A stretch of DNA of 9,625 bases from positions 1-9,625 of the forward strand of contig DKXL01000050.1 in NCBI GenBank assembly GCA_002493005.1, written 5' to 3'. How positions within the stretch are numbered: the stretch's first letter is position 1; every line of letters starts with the position of its first letter. The stretch comes from Ruminococcaceae bacterium UBA7127 (GTDB lineage: Bacteria; Bacillota; Clostridia; Oscillospirales; Acutalibacteraceae). The notes beneath the pieces are model-generated. The model was not told the DNA's origin. It searched no databases and saw only the letters and a program-made list of their open reading frames with translations. Both the position numbers and the translations under genes were made by a program. Of the stretch, positions 1 through 6,674 are shown one piece after another.

Positions 1-937
1 CAAAATTTTCACCGGCAGTTCAAATGTTGACGTAGCTCAGGGTATTGCAGGCTGTCTTGGCTTGCCGCTCGGCAAAAGCGACTGCACACAGTTTTCGGAC
101 GGAGAAATTGCGGTTTCTCTTCACGAGTCTGTAAGAGGCAGCGACTGCTTTATTGTACAGTCAACCTGCACACCTGTTAATGACAATCTGATGGAAATGC
201 TCATTATGATTGACGCTATGAAGCGTGCTTCAGCCGCAAGAATTACTGCGGTTATGCCATACTTCGGCTATGCAAGACAGGACAGAAAAGCTAAGGCGAG
301 AGATCCGATTTCAGCAAAGCTTTGCGCTGACATCATCACAAGCGCAGGTGCTGACCGTGTGCTCACAATGGATTTGCACGCTAACCAGATTCAGGGCTTC
401 TTTAACATTCCTGTTGACCATCTTCACGGTGCGGCTTTGCTTGCTAACCATATGAGAGAGAAAATCGGCGGCAACTTTGATGACTATATCGTAGTTTCAC
501 CTGACCTTGGCTCTGTTACACGTTCAAGAAATTTCGCTTCAAAAATCGGCACAGGTCTTGCTATTATCGACAAGCGCAGACCAAAGGCTAACGTGTGCGA
601 GGTTATGAACATCATTGGTGACGCAAGAGGTAAAAAGGTTATTCTTGTTGACGATATGATTGACACGGCAGGAACACTCTGCAACGCTGCCAACGCTATT
701 GTTGAAAAGGGCGGCGCAACCGAGGTTTATGCTTGTGCAACTCATGCAGTGCTCTCGGGTCCTGCTATTGAAAGAATTAAGAACAGCGCAATCAAAGAGG
801 TTGTATTGCTTGACACAATCCCTGTTCCTGAGGAAAAGATGATTGACAAGTTTACAGTATTGCCTGTTGCTCCTACATTTGCAGAGGCTATTGCAAGAAT
901 CTATAACGATAAGCCGTTTACAGCTGCTTTTGGTTAA
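1..937 (+). CDS. prs: Ribose-phosphate pyrophosphokinase (PRPP synthetase, class I), 5' end truncated by the window
   Basis: Makes PRPP from ribose 5-phosphate and ATP in the cytoplasm; PRPP feeds purine, pyrimidine, NAD, His and Trp synthesis. The frame is open from base 2 (KIFTGSSN), matching the KIF..NSN start region of bacterial Prs, so the TTG at 62 is an internal Leu codon and not the start. About 311 residues are visible against about 315 for the family, so roughly ten are missing. Seen, in visible numbering: FSDGE near 31-35, the ATP-binding GYARQDRK near 89-96, MDLHANQIQGFF near 123-134 (typical of class I), the flexible-loop DKRRPK near 190-195, and the PRPP-binding loop VDDMIDTAGT at 216-225. 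The loop usually written SPDxGGVTRAR reads SPDLGSVTRSR. The gene ends with tandem TAA TAA and a terminator follows. In Firmicutes glmU usually lies just upstream (family knowledge, not visible). Confidence 0.97.
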   Translation, partial: KIFTGSSNVDVAQGIAGCLGLPLGKSDCTQFSDGEIAVSLHESVRGSDCFIVQSTCTPVNDNLMEMLIMIDAMKRASAARITAVMPYFGYARQDRKAKARDPISAKLCADIITSAGADRVLTMDLHANQIQGFFNIPVDHLHGAALLANHMREKIGGNFDDYIVVSPDLGSVTRSRNFASKIGTGLAIIDKRRPKANVCEVMNIIGDARGKKVILVDDMIDTAGTLCNAANAIVEKGGATEVYACATHAVLSGPAIERIKNSAIKEVVLLDTIPVPEEKMIDKFTVLPVAPTFAEAIARIYNDKPFTAAFG

Positions 938-988
938 TAAAACAGGCTTTATGTGACAGATTTTTCTTGTTTAACATATTAAAATATT

Positions 989-1025
989 AACAGGGGGCGG
1001 GTTTAATAACCCGCCTGTTTGTGTT
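989..1025 (+). terminator. Probable intrinsic terminator of prs
   Basis: The left arm at 989-1003 (AACAGGGGGCGGGTT) pairs with the right arm at 1008-1019 (AACCCGCCTGTT) around a TAAT loop. The 12 pairs are interrupted only by a three-G bulge in the left arm. The tail TGTGTT is only moderately U-rich, so termination may be partial; a second hairpin follows about 45 nt later. Confidence 0.7.
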
Positions 1026-1065
1026 AGACAACGGGATAATACTAATATCTAATAAAAAGTGAACT

Positions 1066-1098
1066 AAAAATCAGACCATAAAGATTGTCTGATTTTTT
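1066..1098 (+). terminator. Second hairpin terminator in the prs-pth gap
   Basis: Perfect 11-bp arms (AAAAATCAGAC at 1066-1076, GTCTGATTTTT at 1087-1097) enclose a 10-nt loop. The right arm runs into six T's, a good intrinsic terminator shape. The A-rich left arm could also make it work on the opposite strand. It may back up the weaker prs terminator. It lies inside a larger imperfect palindrome spanning 1040-1110. Confidence 0.75.
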
Positions 1099-1157
1099 CA
1101 GAGATTAGTAGTAAGTATGGACAGCAATGCAAACGCATATCATTTGAATAGTGATGA

Positions 1158-1186
1158 TTGGGCTGCACTGTCGTTTTGAAGATAAT
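1158..1186 (+). promoter_or_regulatory. Weak candidate promoter for pth-mfd
   Basis: TTGGGC at 1158-1163, a 17-bp spacer and GATAAT at 1181-1186 give a poor -35 with a near-consensus -10. This would start transcription about 25 nt before the pth start codon. A promoter is expected here because two terminators separate pth from prs, but this exact assignment is tentative. Confidence 0.3.
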
Positions 1187-1215
1187 AAAATAATATAAAT
1201 CCGGAGTTAATAAGT

Positions 1216-1809
1216 ATGTTTGGAAAAAATAAATTCGGCGGCTCGGTTGAATACATAATTGTGGGGCTGGGCAATCCCGACAAAAAATATGAGCTGACCC
1301 GACACAATACGGGCTGGCTTGCTCTTGATTATATAGCCGACAAATATGGCTGCAAGGTGAACAAAATAAAGTTCAAAAGCTTTGTGGGTGAGTGCGTTAT
1401 AGGCGGGGCAAAAACCTTGCTTATGAAGCCCACTACATATATGAACAACAGCGGACAGGCGGTTGTTGAGGCGATGAATTTCTACAAAATTCCGCCTGAA
1501 AATGTGATTATAATATTTGACGATATATCGCTTGACGTGGGCAAAATGCGTGTTCGTTCAAAGGGCAGCGACGGCGGTCAAAAGGGTATGCGCAGCATAA
1601 TTTATCTGAGCGGCAAGGACACCTTCCCCCGCATCAAAATCGGTATAGGCGCAAAGCCCAACCCTAACTGGGATTTGGCTGACTGGGTATTGTCTAATTT
1701 TTCAAGTGATGAGCTTAAGACTATGAAAAATATGTTTGAAAATGCCGCTGATGCCGCCGAGCTTATTATTGACGGCAAACCAGACAAAGCAATGAATCTG
1801 TTTAATTGA
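1216..1809 (+). CDS. pth: Peptidyl-tRNA hydrolase
   Basis: Cleaves the ester bond of peptidyl-tRNAs that drop off the ribosome, freeing tRNA in the cytoplasm; usually essential in bacteria. 197 residues, the usual size. The ATG is supported by GGAG at 1203-1206, nine bases upstream. Seen: IVGLGNP at 15-21 with Asn20 (E. coli Asn10), TRHNTG at 28-33 with the catalytic His30 (E. coli His20), KPTTYMNNSG at 71-80 with Asn77 (E. coli Asn68), and IFDDISL with Asp102 (E. coli Asp93). The N-terminus is about ten residues longer than in E. coli. Odd point: the usual GGHNG motif reads GGQKG at 120-124, so the residues equivalent to E. coli His113 and Asn114 are Gln122 and Lys123. The flanking sequence (MRSII, then FPRIKIGIG) aligns well, so the change is real in this sequence. 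mfd follows 22 nt downstream, probably in the same transcript. The B. subtilis orthologue is called spoVC. Confidence 0.96.
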   Translation: MFGKNKFGGSVEYIIVGLGNPDKKYELTRHNTGWLALDYIADKYGCKVNKIKFKSFVGECVIGGAKTLLMKPTTYMNNSGQAVVEAMNFYKIPPENVIIIFDDISLDVGKMRVRSKGSDGGQKGMRSIIYLSGKDTFPRIKIGIGAKPNPNWDLADWVLSNFSSDELKTMKNMFENAADAAELIIDGKPDKAMNLFN

Positions 1810-1814
1810 AGAAA

Positions 1815-1831
1815 CACCTCCGAGGTGAAAT
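1815..1831 (+). promoter_or_regulatory. Hairpin-embedded ribosome binding site of mfd
   Basis: CACCTC at 1815-1820 and GAGGTG at 1822-1827 are exact inverse complements separated by one C, so in RNA the closing pairs would be CACC with GGTG around a small loop. The right arm is the mfd Shine-Dalgarno, four bases before the ATG at 1832. The left arm lies 5 nt after the pth stop codon. A ribosome finishing pth would cover and open the stem, suggesting translational coupling (inference). Confidence 0.5.
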
Positions 1832-4800
1832 ATGGAATTTTTGATTGATGCGTTAAAGGGCAGCGAAGCGTTTAAATCGCTGCTTGCAAACACAAAACGG
1901 GGCAGGACTGTGTGTGCGTCAGGCTTGTCTGCCGTTAACAAAGCAAATATAATTTATGCGCTGTGCCGCCTTAAGTGCGCCACAGCCTTTTGTCTTGCTT
2001 CTGACGAAAAAGAAGCGCAAACGCTGTGCAACGATTTGTGTTGTATGGGGCTAAGAGCGTTTGTATACCCTGTGCGTGACCTCAACTTTCTTGGATTTGA
2101 GAGCAAATCTCACGAATATGAGCATGCAAGGCTAAAGGTACTGCTCAAACTTATTGACGGCGAGTGCGACGTGGTGATTTCCTGCGTTGACGCTGCCTGT
2201 CAGCTCACTGTGCCGAGGTCTGTGCTCAAAGAGTCGGCAATAACCTTTGAAGAGGGCAGAGAAATTCCGCTTGAAAAAGCGGTCAGAACACTCACCCTGC
2301 TGGGCTATGAACGCTTTGACGCAGTTGACGGCAACGGTCAGTTTTCGGTAAGAGGCGGTATTCTTGACTTTTTTATGCCCGACAGCGAGTATCCTGTGCG
2401 TGCAGAGTTTTGGGGTGATGAAATCACCGATTTGAGCTTTTTTGATATTGAAACTCAGCGCCGCTTTAAAAAGGCAGGCAAAATCAAGCTTTCGCCGTCA
2501 ACCGAGATTATAATTGACGACAGAGAGAAGCTTGCCGATACTATTGTACACAAGGCTAAGCTTTTGCGCTCCAAAAACAGCGCAAAGGCAAAAGAAAAGC
2601 TGTTTGCCGAGGCTGAGCTTATCCGAAGCGGAGCGCTGATTGCCAATTCGGACAAATTTATAAATCAAATTTATGAAAAGCCTGAGTCGCTGTTTGATTA
2701 CCTCGACAGAGATACACTTGTATTTACATCTGAGTTTGCAACGATTAGTGACAGAGGAAGGGCTATGGACTTTATGAGCGCGGAAACGCTCAAGCAGGGG
2801 TTTGAGGACGGTGTTCTGTGCAGGGGCTTTGACCGCTTTACACTCACGTTTAATGAGTGCACCGAGTTTTTGCAGGGTCACGGCACAATCGTGCTCGAAA
2901 ACTTTGTTCACGGCAGTACAACGCTCAAGCTAAGCGAGATTATCAGCTTTTCCGCAAAACAGCTTTCTGCATGGGGCGGCTCATACAAGCAGCTTTCCGA
3001 GGACCTTGAAGGGTTGTTTACGCCCGAATACAGGGGTGTGATTTTAGCCGGAACAAAAAGAGCTGCACAAAATCTGTGTGATTCGCTTGTGCGTGACGGT
3101 TACAACGCTGCTTATTCCGAAAACCTGAAAGCCGCTCAAAAAGGCAGTCTGTACGTTATGCCGGGTGCACTCAGCGCAGGCTTTGAATATCCCGGCGTAA
3201 AATTCTTTGTTATTACCTACAGCCAAAATGCCTATCGTCCCGAGAAAAAGAAAAAGCGCAAGCCTAAAAACGGTCAGGAAATTTACAGCCTTTCTGAGCT
3301 TGCCGCAGGCGATTATGTGGTACACAGCGTTCACGGTGTGGGCGTTTTCGGCGGTATTCGAAAGATTGATACTCATGGAATTATCAAGGACTACATCAAG
3401 ATTGAGTACGCAAAGGGTGATGTGCTCTATGTTCCCGTTACTCAGCTTGATATGGTGGCAAAATATATCGGGCCTCACGAAAATTCAAGGGTAAAGCTAA
3501 ACCGTCTTGGCTCGGGTGACTGGCAAAAGACAAAAGCAAGGGTAAAGTCCTCTGTCAAGGACATAGCCAAAGAGCTTATTGAGTTGTATTCGGCTCGAAT
3601 GAAAGCAAAGGGTTATGCGTTTTCACGCGATAACGAGTGGCAGCGCGACTTTGAGATGAGCTTTGAATATGACGAAACTCCCGACCAGCTTAGATGCTGC
3701 AAGGAAATTAAGCACGATATGCAAAAGACTGCTCCTATGGACAGACTGTTGTGCGGTGACGTTGGCTTTGGCAAAACAGAGGTTGCGCTCAGGGCGGCGT
3801 TCAAGTGCGTTGCCGACTCCAAGCAGTGTGCGCTTTTGTGTCCTACAACAATTCTTGCGTGGCAGCACTACCAGACGGTGACAAAGCGTTTTGAGGGTTA
3901 TCCTATCAGAGTTGAACTGTTGTCACGCTTCAGAACAGCCAAGCAGCAAAAGGAGATTTTGCAAAGACTCAAGCGTGGCGAGGTGGATATGATTATCGGC
4001 ACCCACAGGCTTGTTCAAAAGGATGTTGAGTTCAGAGATTTGGGTCTTGCAATCATTGACGAGGAACAGCGATTCGGCGTGGCTCAAAAAGAGCGGTTTA
4101 AGGAAATATGCAAAAATGTTGATGTGCTGACCCTGTCGGCTACGCCAATCCCCCGAACTCTTAATATGGCTATGAGCGGACTGCGTGATATGAGCGTGAT
4201 TGAGGAGGCTCCGCAGAACCGTCAGCCGGTGCAGACCTATGTGCTCGAGCACGACGATGCAGTAATTAACGAGGCAATACGCCGTGAGCTGCGCAGGGGC
4301 GGACAGGTGTTTTATCTTCATAATAATGTTGAAACCATAACATCAGCCGCCAACAGAATACTTGAGGCTGTACCCGAAGCCAAAATAGCTATCGGCCACG
4401 GCAAGATGAACGAAAAGGAACTCAGCGAGGTTTGGCGAAAAATGCTTGAGCAGGAGGTTGACGTTCTGGTGTGCACCACCATTATTGAAACAGGAGTTGA
4501 CCTGCCGAATGCCAACACGCTTATTATAGAAAACGCAGATTGTATGGGACTTTCACAACTGCATCAGCTCAGAGGCAGAGTGGGCAGAAGCGCTCGCCGT
4601 GCATATGCATACTTTACATTCAGGCGCAGCAAGGTGCTTACCGAAATTCAGCAAAAGCGTCTTGCCGCAATTCGTGAATTTACCGAGTTTGGCAGCGGAT
4701 TCAAGATTGCAATGCGCGACCTTGAGCTGCGCGGTGCAGGCAATATTATGGGTGCTCAGCAACACGGTCATATGGAGAGCGTGGGCTACGATATGTATCT

Positions 4801-5287
4801 CAAACTTCTCGGTGAGGCTGTCAGTGAGGAAAAGGGTGAGCAACTGCCCTCTAATGACCTTGATTGCCTGATTGATATTTCTATGGATGCTCATATTCCC
4901 GAATATTACGTTGAAAGTCTTACGCTCAGGCTTGATGTGTACAGGAGAATTGCAGATATCCGCAGTGTCAGTGATGCCGAGGATGTCAAGGCTGAACTGC
5001 GCGATCGATTCGGCGAGATTCCTCAGTCGGTGCTTGGACTTGTGGATATTGCGCTTGTGCGCAACAAGGCAAACGCAATGGGAATTTATGAAATACGTCA
5101 AAACGACAGCAACATTTTGTTGTATGTCAAGGAGATAAAATCGCCTGTGGTTGCCGATTTGCTCATTGCCCTCAACGGCAAGGCTACGCTAAATGCAGGC
5201 GCAAAGCCGTTTGTTTCGGTAAAATGCAAAGACAACGAATCGCAGCTTGACGTTCTGACTAAGATTTTCGGCAACGTGAAGGCATGA
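1832..5287 (+). CDS. mfd: Transcription-repair coupling factor Mfd
   Basis: ATP-driven DNA translocase that removes RNA polymerase stalled at lesions and recruits UvrA for transcription-coupled nucleotide excision repair. 1151 residues, full length (E. coli 1148). Seen: the N-terminal UvrB-like module, with FSVRGGILDFF near 171-181 and AEFWGDEI near 191-198; a Lys-rich linker (EKKKKRKPKN) at 471-480; the CarD-like RNA polymerase-interacting domain near 492-548 (GDYVVHSVHGVGVF); and helicase motifs Walker A GDVGFGKTE at 642-650, DEEQ at 743-746, SAT at 769-771, TTIIETGVDLPNA near 882-894 and QLRGRVGRSAR at 912-922. The TRG motif region is near 951-985 (GSGFKIAMRDLELRGAGN), followed by the C-terminal regulatory domain near 1005-1130. 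All key motifs look intact. No good terminator follows, so read-through into the lipoprotein gene is possible besides that gene's own promoter. Confidence 0.98.
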   Translation: MEFLIDALKGSEAFKSLLANTKRGRTVCASGLSAVNKANIIYALCRLKCATAFCLASDEKEAQTLCNDLCCMGLRAFVYPVRDLNFLGFESKSHEYEHARLKVLLKLIDGECDVVISCVDAACQLTVPRSVLKESAITFEEGREIPLEKAVRTLTLLGYERFDAVDGNGQFSVRGGILDFFMPDSEYPVRAEFWGDEITDLSFFDIETQRRFKKAGKIKLSPSTEIIIDDREKLADTIVHKAKLLRSKNSAKAKEKLFAEAELIRSGALIANSDKFINQIYEKPESLFDYLDRDTLVFTSEFATISDRGRAMDFMSAETLKQGFEDGVLCRGFDRFTLTFNECTEFLQGHGTIVLENFVHGSTTLKLSEIISFSAKQLSAWGGSYKQLSEDLEGLFTPEYRGVILAGTKRAAQNLCDSLVRDGYNAAYSENLKAAQKGSLYVMPGALSAGFEYPGVKFFVITYSQNAYRPEKKKKRKPKNGQEIYSLSELAAGDYVVHSVHGVGVFGGIRKIDTHGIIKDYIKIEYAKGDVLYVPVTQLDMVAKYIGPHENSRVKLNRLGSGDWQKTKARVKSSVKDIAKELIELYSARMKAKGYAFSRDNEWQRDFEMSFEYDETPDQLRCCKEIKHDMQKTAPMDRLLCGDVGFGKTEVALRAAFKCVADSKQCALLCPTTILAWQHYQTVTKRFEGYPIRVELLSRFRTAKQQKEILQRLKRGEVDMIIGTHRLVQKDVEFRDLGLAIIDEEQRFGVAQKERFKEICKNVDVLTLSATPIPRTLNMAMSGLRDMSVIEEAPQNRQPVQTYVLEHDDAVINEAIRRELRRGGQVFYLHNNVETITSAANRILEAVPEAKIAIGHGKMNEKELSEVWRKMLEQEVDVLVCTTIIETGVDLPNANTLIIENADCMGLSQLHQLRGRVGRSARRAYAYFTFRRSKVLTEIQQKRLAAIREFTEFGSGFKIAMRDLELRGAGNIMGAQQHGHMESVGYDMYLKLLGEAVSEEKGEQLPSNDLDCLIDISMDAHIPEYYVESLTLRLDVYRRIADIRSVSDAEDVKAELRDRFGEIPQSVLGLVDIALVRNKANAMGIYEIRQNDSNILLYVKEIKSPVVADLLIALNGKATLNAGAKPFVSVKCKDNESQLDVLTKIFGNVKA

Positions 5288-5336
5288 CGTTTCCAAAAAG
5301 TTTATGTGATGAATTTGAAAAAATTTAATAAATATA

Positions 5337-5365
5337 TAGACAATGACAAATATTTTGTGTATAAT
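5337..5365 (+). promoter_or_regulatory. SigA-type promoter of the lipoprotein gene
   Basis: TAGACA at 5337-5342 (one mismatch to TTGACA), a 17-bp spacer and a perfect TATAAT at 5360-5365. The expected start is near 5371-5373, giving a leader of about 65 nt before the ATG at 5437. It would drive the lipoprotein gene and the gene after it. Confidence 0.75.
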
Positions 5366-5368
5366 TGT

Positions 5369-5383
5369 AAGGTATAATACCTT
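5369..5383. promoter_or_regulatory. Palindrome over the transcription start, candidate operator
   Basis: AAGGTAT-A-ATACCTT is a perfect 7+1+7 inverted repeat starting 4 bp after the -10 hexamer and covering the expected +1. A repressor bound there would block initiation. It also contains a second TATAAT, but no -35 lies at the right distance for it. The role as an operator is inferred from position and symmetry only. Confidence 0.4.
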
Positions 5384-5436
5384 GCGAAAGTGTTTGCAGG
5401 GCAAATTGCAATTTTTTTTAAGGACGGTAAAAAGTT

Positions 5437-6639
5437 ATGAAACCATTTATGAAGGTTGGCTCATTTTTGCTTGCTGTCGTAATGCTTTTTTCAGCATTCG
5501 TTGTTGCAGGCTGTACTCCCATTAACCTTAACAAGGAGTGGTCATACAGAACAAGCAACGAGGAGCTTCCGATAGGCGTTTATATTTATTCTCTTGATTC
5601 AGCATATGCTCAGGCTGAATCCTATGCCAAAGAGCTTAAGGACTACGATTCTTCAAGCGACAGCTGGCTCGATATGGAAATCACCGATGACGACGGCAAC
5701 AAGGCTGTTGCAAGAGAGTGGATAAAAGACCAGGCTAAGACAATCTGCCTTACATATCTTGTTGTCAACGAACAGCTCAAAGCTGAGGGCGCCAAGGTTA
5801 CAGATGAGATGATTGCTTCTGCCGATGAGGCTGCAAAGACCAACTGGAATGTTGGTCCGTATGCTGCTATGGGCTATATGGATTACATTATGCCAATGAA
5901 GGATACTCTTGAGAAATACGGTGTTTCTTTTGAAAGCTTTGCTTACTGCACAAACGAGTATTCTACAAGAAGTCAGGCTTTGTTTGACGCAATGTACAAC
6001 GAGGGCGGTTCGCAGGCTGTGTCTGACGAAGAGCTTACAAAATATTTTACAGAGAACTACACAGACTACAAATATATTCCTGTTAACCTCTACACTTCTT
6101 CAACCGACGAAGCAGGTCAGGCAACCAATGTTGCATTGTCAGATAAGGAAGTTAAGAAGATAAAGAGCGAGATTGACGGATATTCAAAGGATATTAACGG
6201 CGGCAAGTCATTTGATGATGTTCTTAAAGCATATATGAAGGCTAACAAGATTGAAGCAGACCCAACTGTAAAGGCTGTTGATGTTGTAAAGGACAGCACT
6301 TCTCTCGGTGACGAGCTTAAAGAGGCTATCGGCAAACTTAAGACAAGAAAGGCTGCTACAGTACAGGTTGGCAGCGGCGAAAGCGCTGTTTACTATCTTG
6401 TTTTCAAGGGTGACATCAACAAAGATGTTGACGAGTATATTAATAACGAATCCAACAGAGCTTCTGTTCTTAATAAAATGAAGTCAGAGGATTATGAAAA
6501 GTATCTCAAAGATCTTGCCGACAAGCTTGATGCAGAGGAAAACACTTCTATAATCGACAAGTATAATCCGAGTATGTTCTTTGTAAAGCCTGAACCTACT
6601 ACTGCCGCTCAGTCATCAGACAGCGAAAGCGAAAAATAA
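5437..6639 (+). CDS. PrsA/SurA-like lipoprotein with a degenerate parvulin-like domain
   Basis: Probable membrane-anchored folding factor on the outer face of the cytoplasmic membrane. Seen: a signal peptide (basic start, hydrophobic 8-24) ending in the lipobox VAGC with Cys26 as the lipidation site; a helical region of about 95-210 ending in VSDEELTKYFTENYTDY, a style typical of SurA/PrsA N-terminal domains; then about 212-325 with the strand-helix order of a parvulin domain (KEVKKIKSEI, GGKSFDDVLKAY, GDELKEAIGKLK, then SAVYYLVFKGD). The active-site histidines of parvulins are missing; the whole protein has no histidine, so isomerase activity is doubtful and a chaperone role more likely. The C-terminal end is Thr/Ser-rich. 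AAGGA at 5420-5424 lies 12 nt before the ATG, rather far. A PpiC/PrsA-type gene downstream of mfd is common in Clostridia (family knowledge). The next gene starts 35 nt later. Confidence 0.72.
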   Translation: MKPFMKVGSFLLAVVMLFSAFVVAGCTPINLNKEWSYRTSNEELPIGVYIYSLDSAYAQAESYAKELKDYDSSSDSWLDMEITDDDGNKAVAREWIKDQAKTICLTYLVVNEQLKAEGAKVTDEMIASADEAAKTNWNVGPYAAMGYMDYIMPMKDTLEKYGVSFESFAYCTNEYSTRSQALFDAMYNEGGSQAVSDEELTKYFTENYTDYKYIPVNLYTSSTDEAGQATNVALSDKEVKKIKSEIDGYSKDINGGKSFDDVLKAYMKANKIEADPTVKAVDVVKDSTSLGDELKEAIGKLKTRKAATVQVGSGESAVYYLVFKGDINKDVDEYINNESNRASVLNKMKSEDYEKYLKDLADKLDAEENTSIIDKYNPSMFFVKPEPTTAAQSSDSESEK

Positions 6640-6674
6640 ATTGAACTGCTTTGGTTTAGAGAAAGGAGCTTAGT

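Larger units (their letters stand above)
938..1215. other. Intergenic region between prs and pth
   Basis: This 278-bp gap holds the two terminators, an outer imperfect inverted repeat (TACTAATATCT at 1040-1050 against AGAGATTAGTA at 1100-1110, one mismatch), and the pth leader with GGAG at 1203-1206. In Bacilli ctc (general stress ribosomal protein of the L25 family) occupies this place; no coding sequence of that kind is visible. Apart from these elements I see nothing in it that I can name. Confidence 0.6.

Noticed and set aside
62..64. TTG at 62 as the prs start codon
   Set aside because: The frame stays open upstream to base 2 and encodes residues matching the conserved Prs N-terminus (KIF..SSN), so the gene begins outside the window.
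1117..1179. 20-codon ORF starting MDSNANAYHL between prs and pth
   Set aside because: Very short, no recognisable ribosome binding site before the ATG, and no resemblance to Ctc or another known small protein.
4553..5101. 182-codon open frame on the minus strand inside mfd
   Set aside because: It lies fully opposite well-conserved Mfd helicase and TRG sequence, has no domain features, and is explained as an antisense shadow. The other minus-strand frames within mfd (for example 2498-2911 and 3044-3478) were rejected for the same reason.
5373..5378. Second TATAAT as a separate -10 box
   Set aside because: No -35 element and no TG extension lie at the right distance; the TATAAT at 5360 with TAGACA at 17 bp is far better, and this copy is better read as part of the palindrome.
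5393..5419. Small hairpin (TTTGC-AGG-GCAAA) followed by eight T's in the lipoprotein leader, as an attenuator
   Set aside because: The stem is only 5 bp and is separated from the T-tract by six bases, too weak for an intrinsic terminator.
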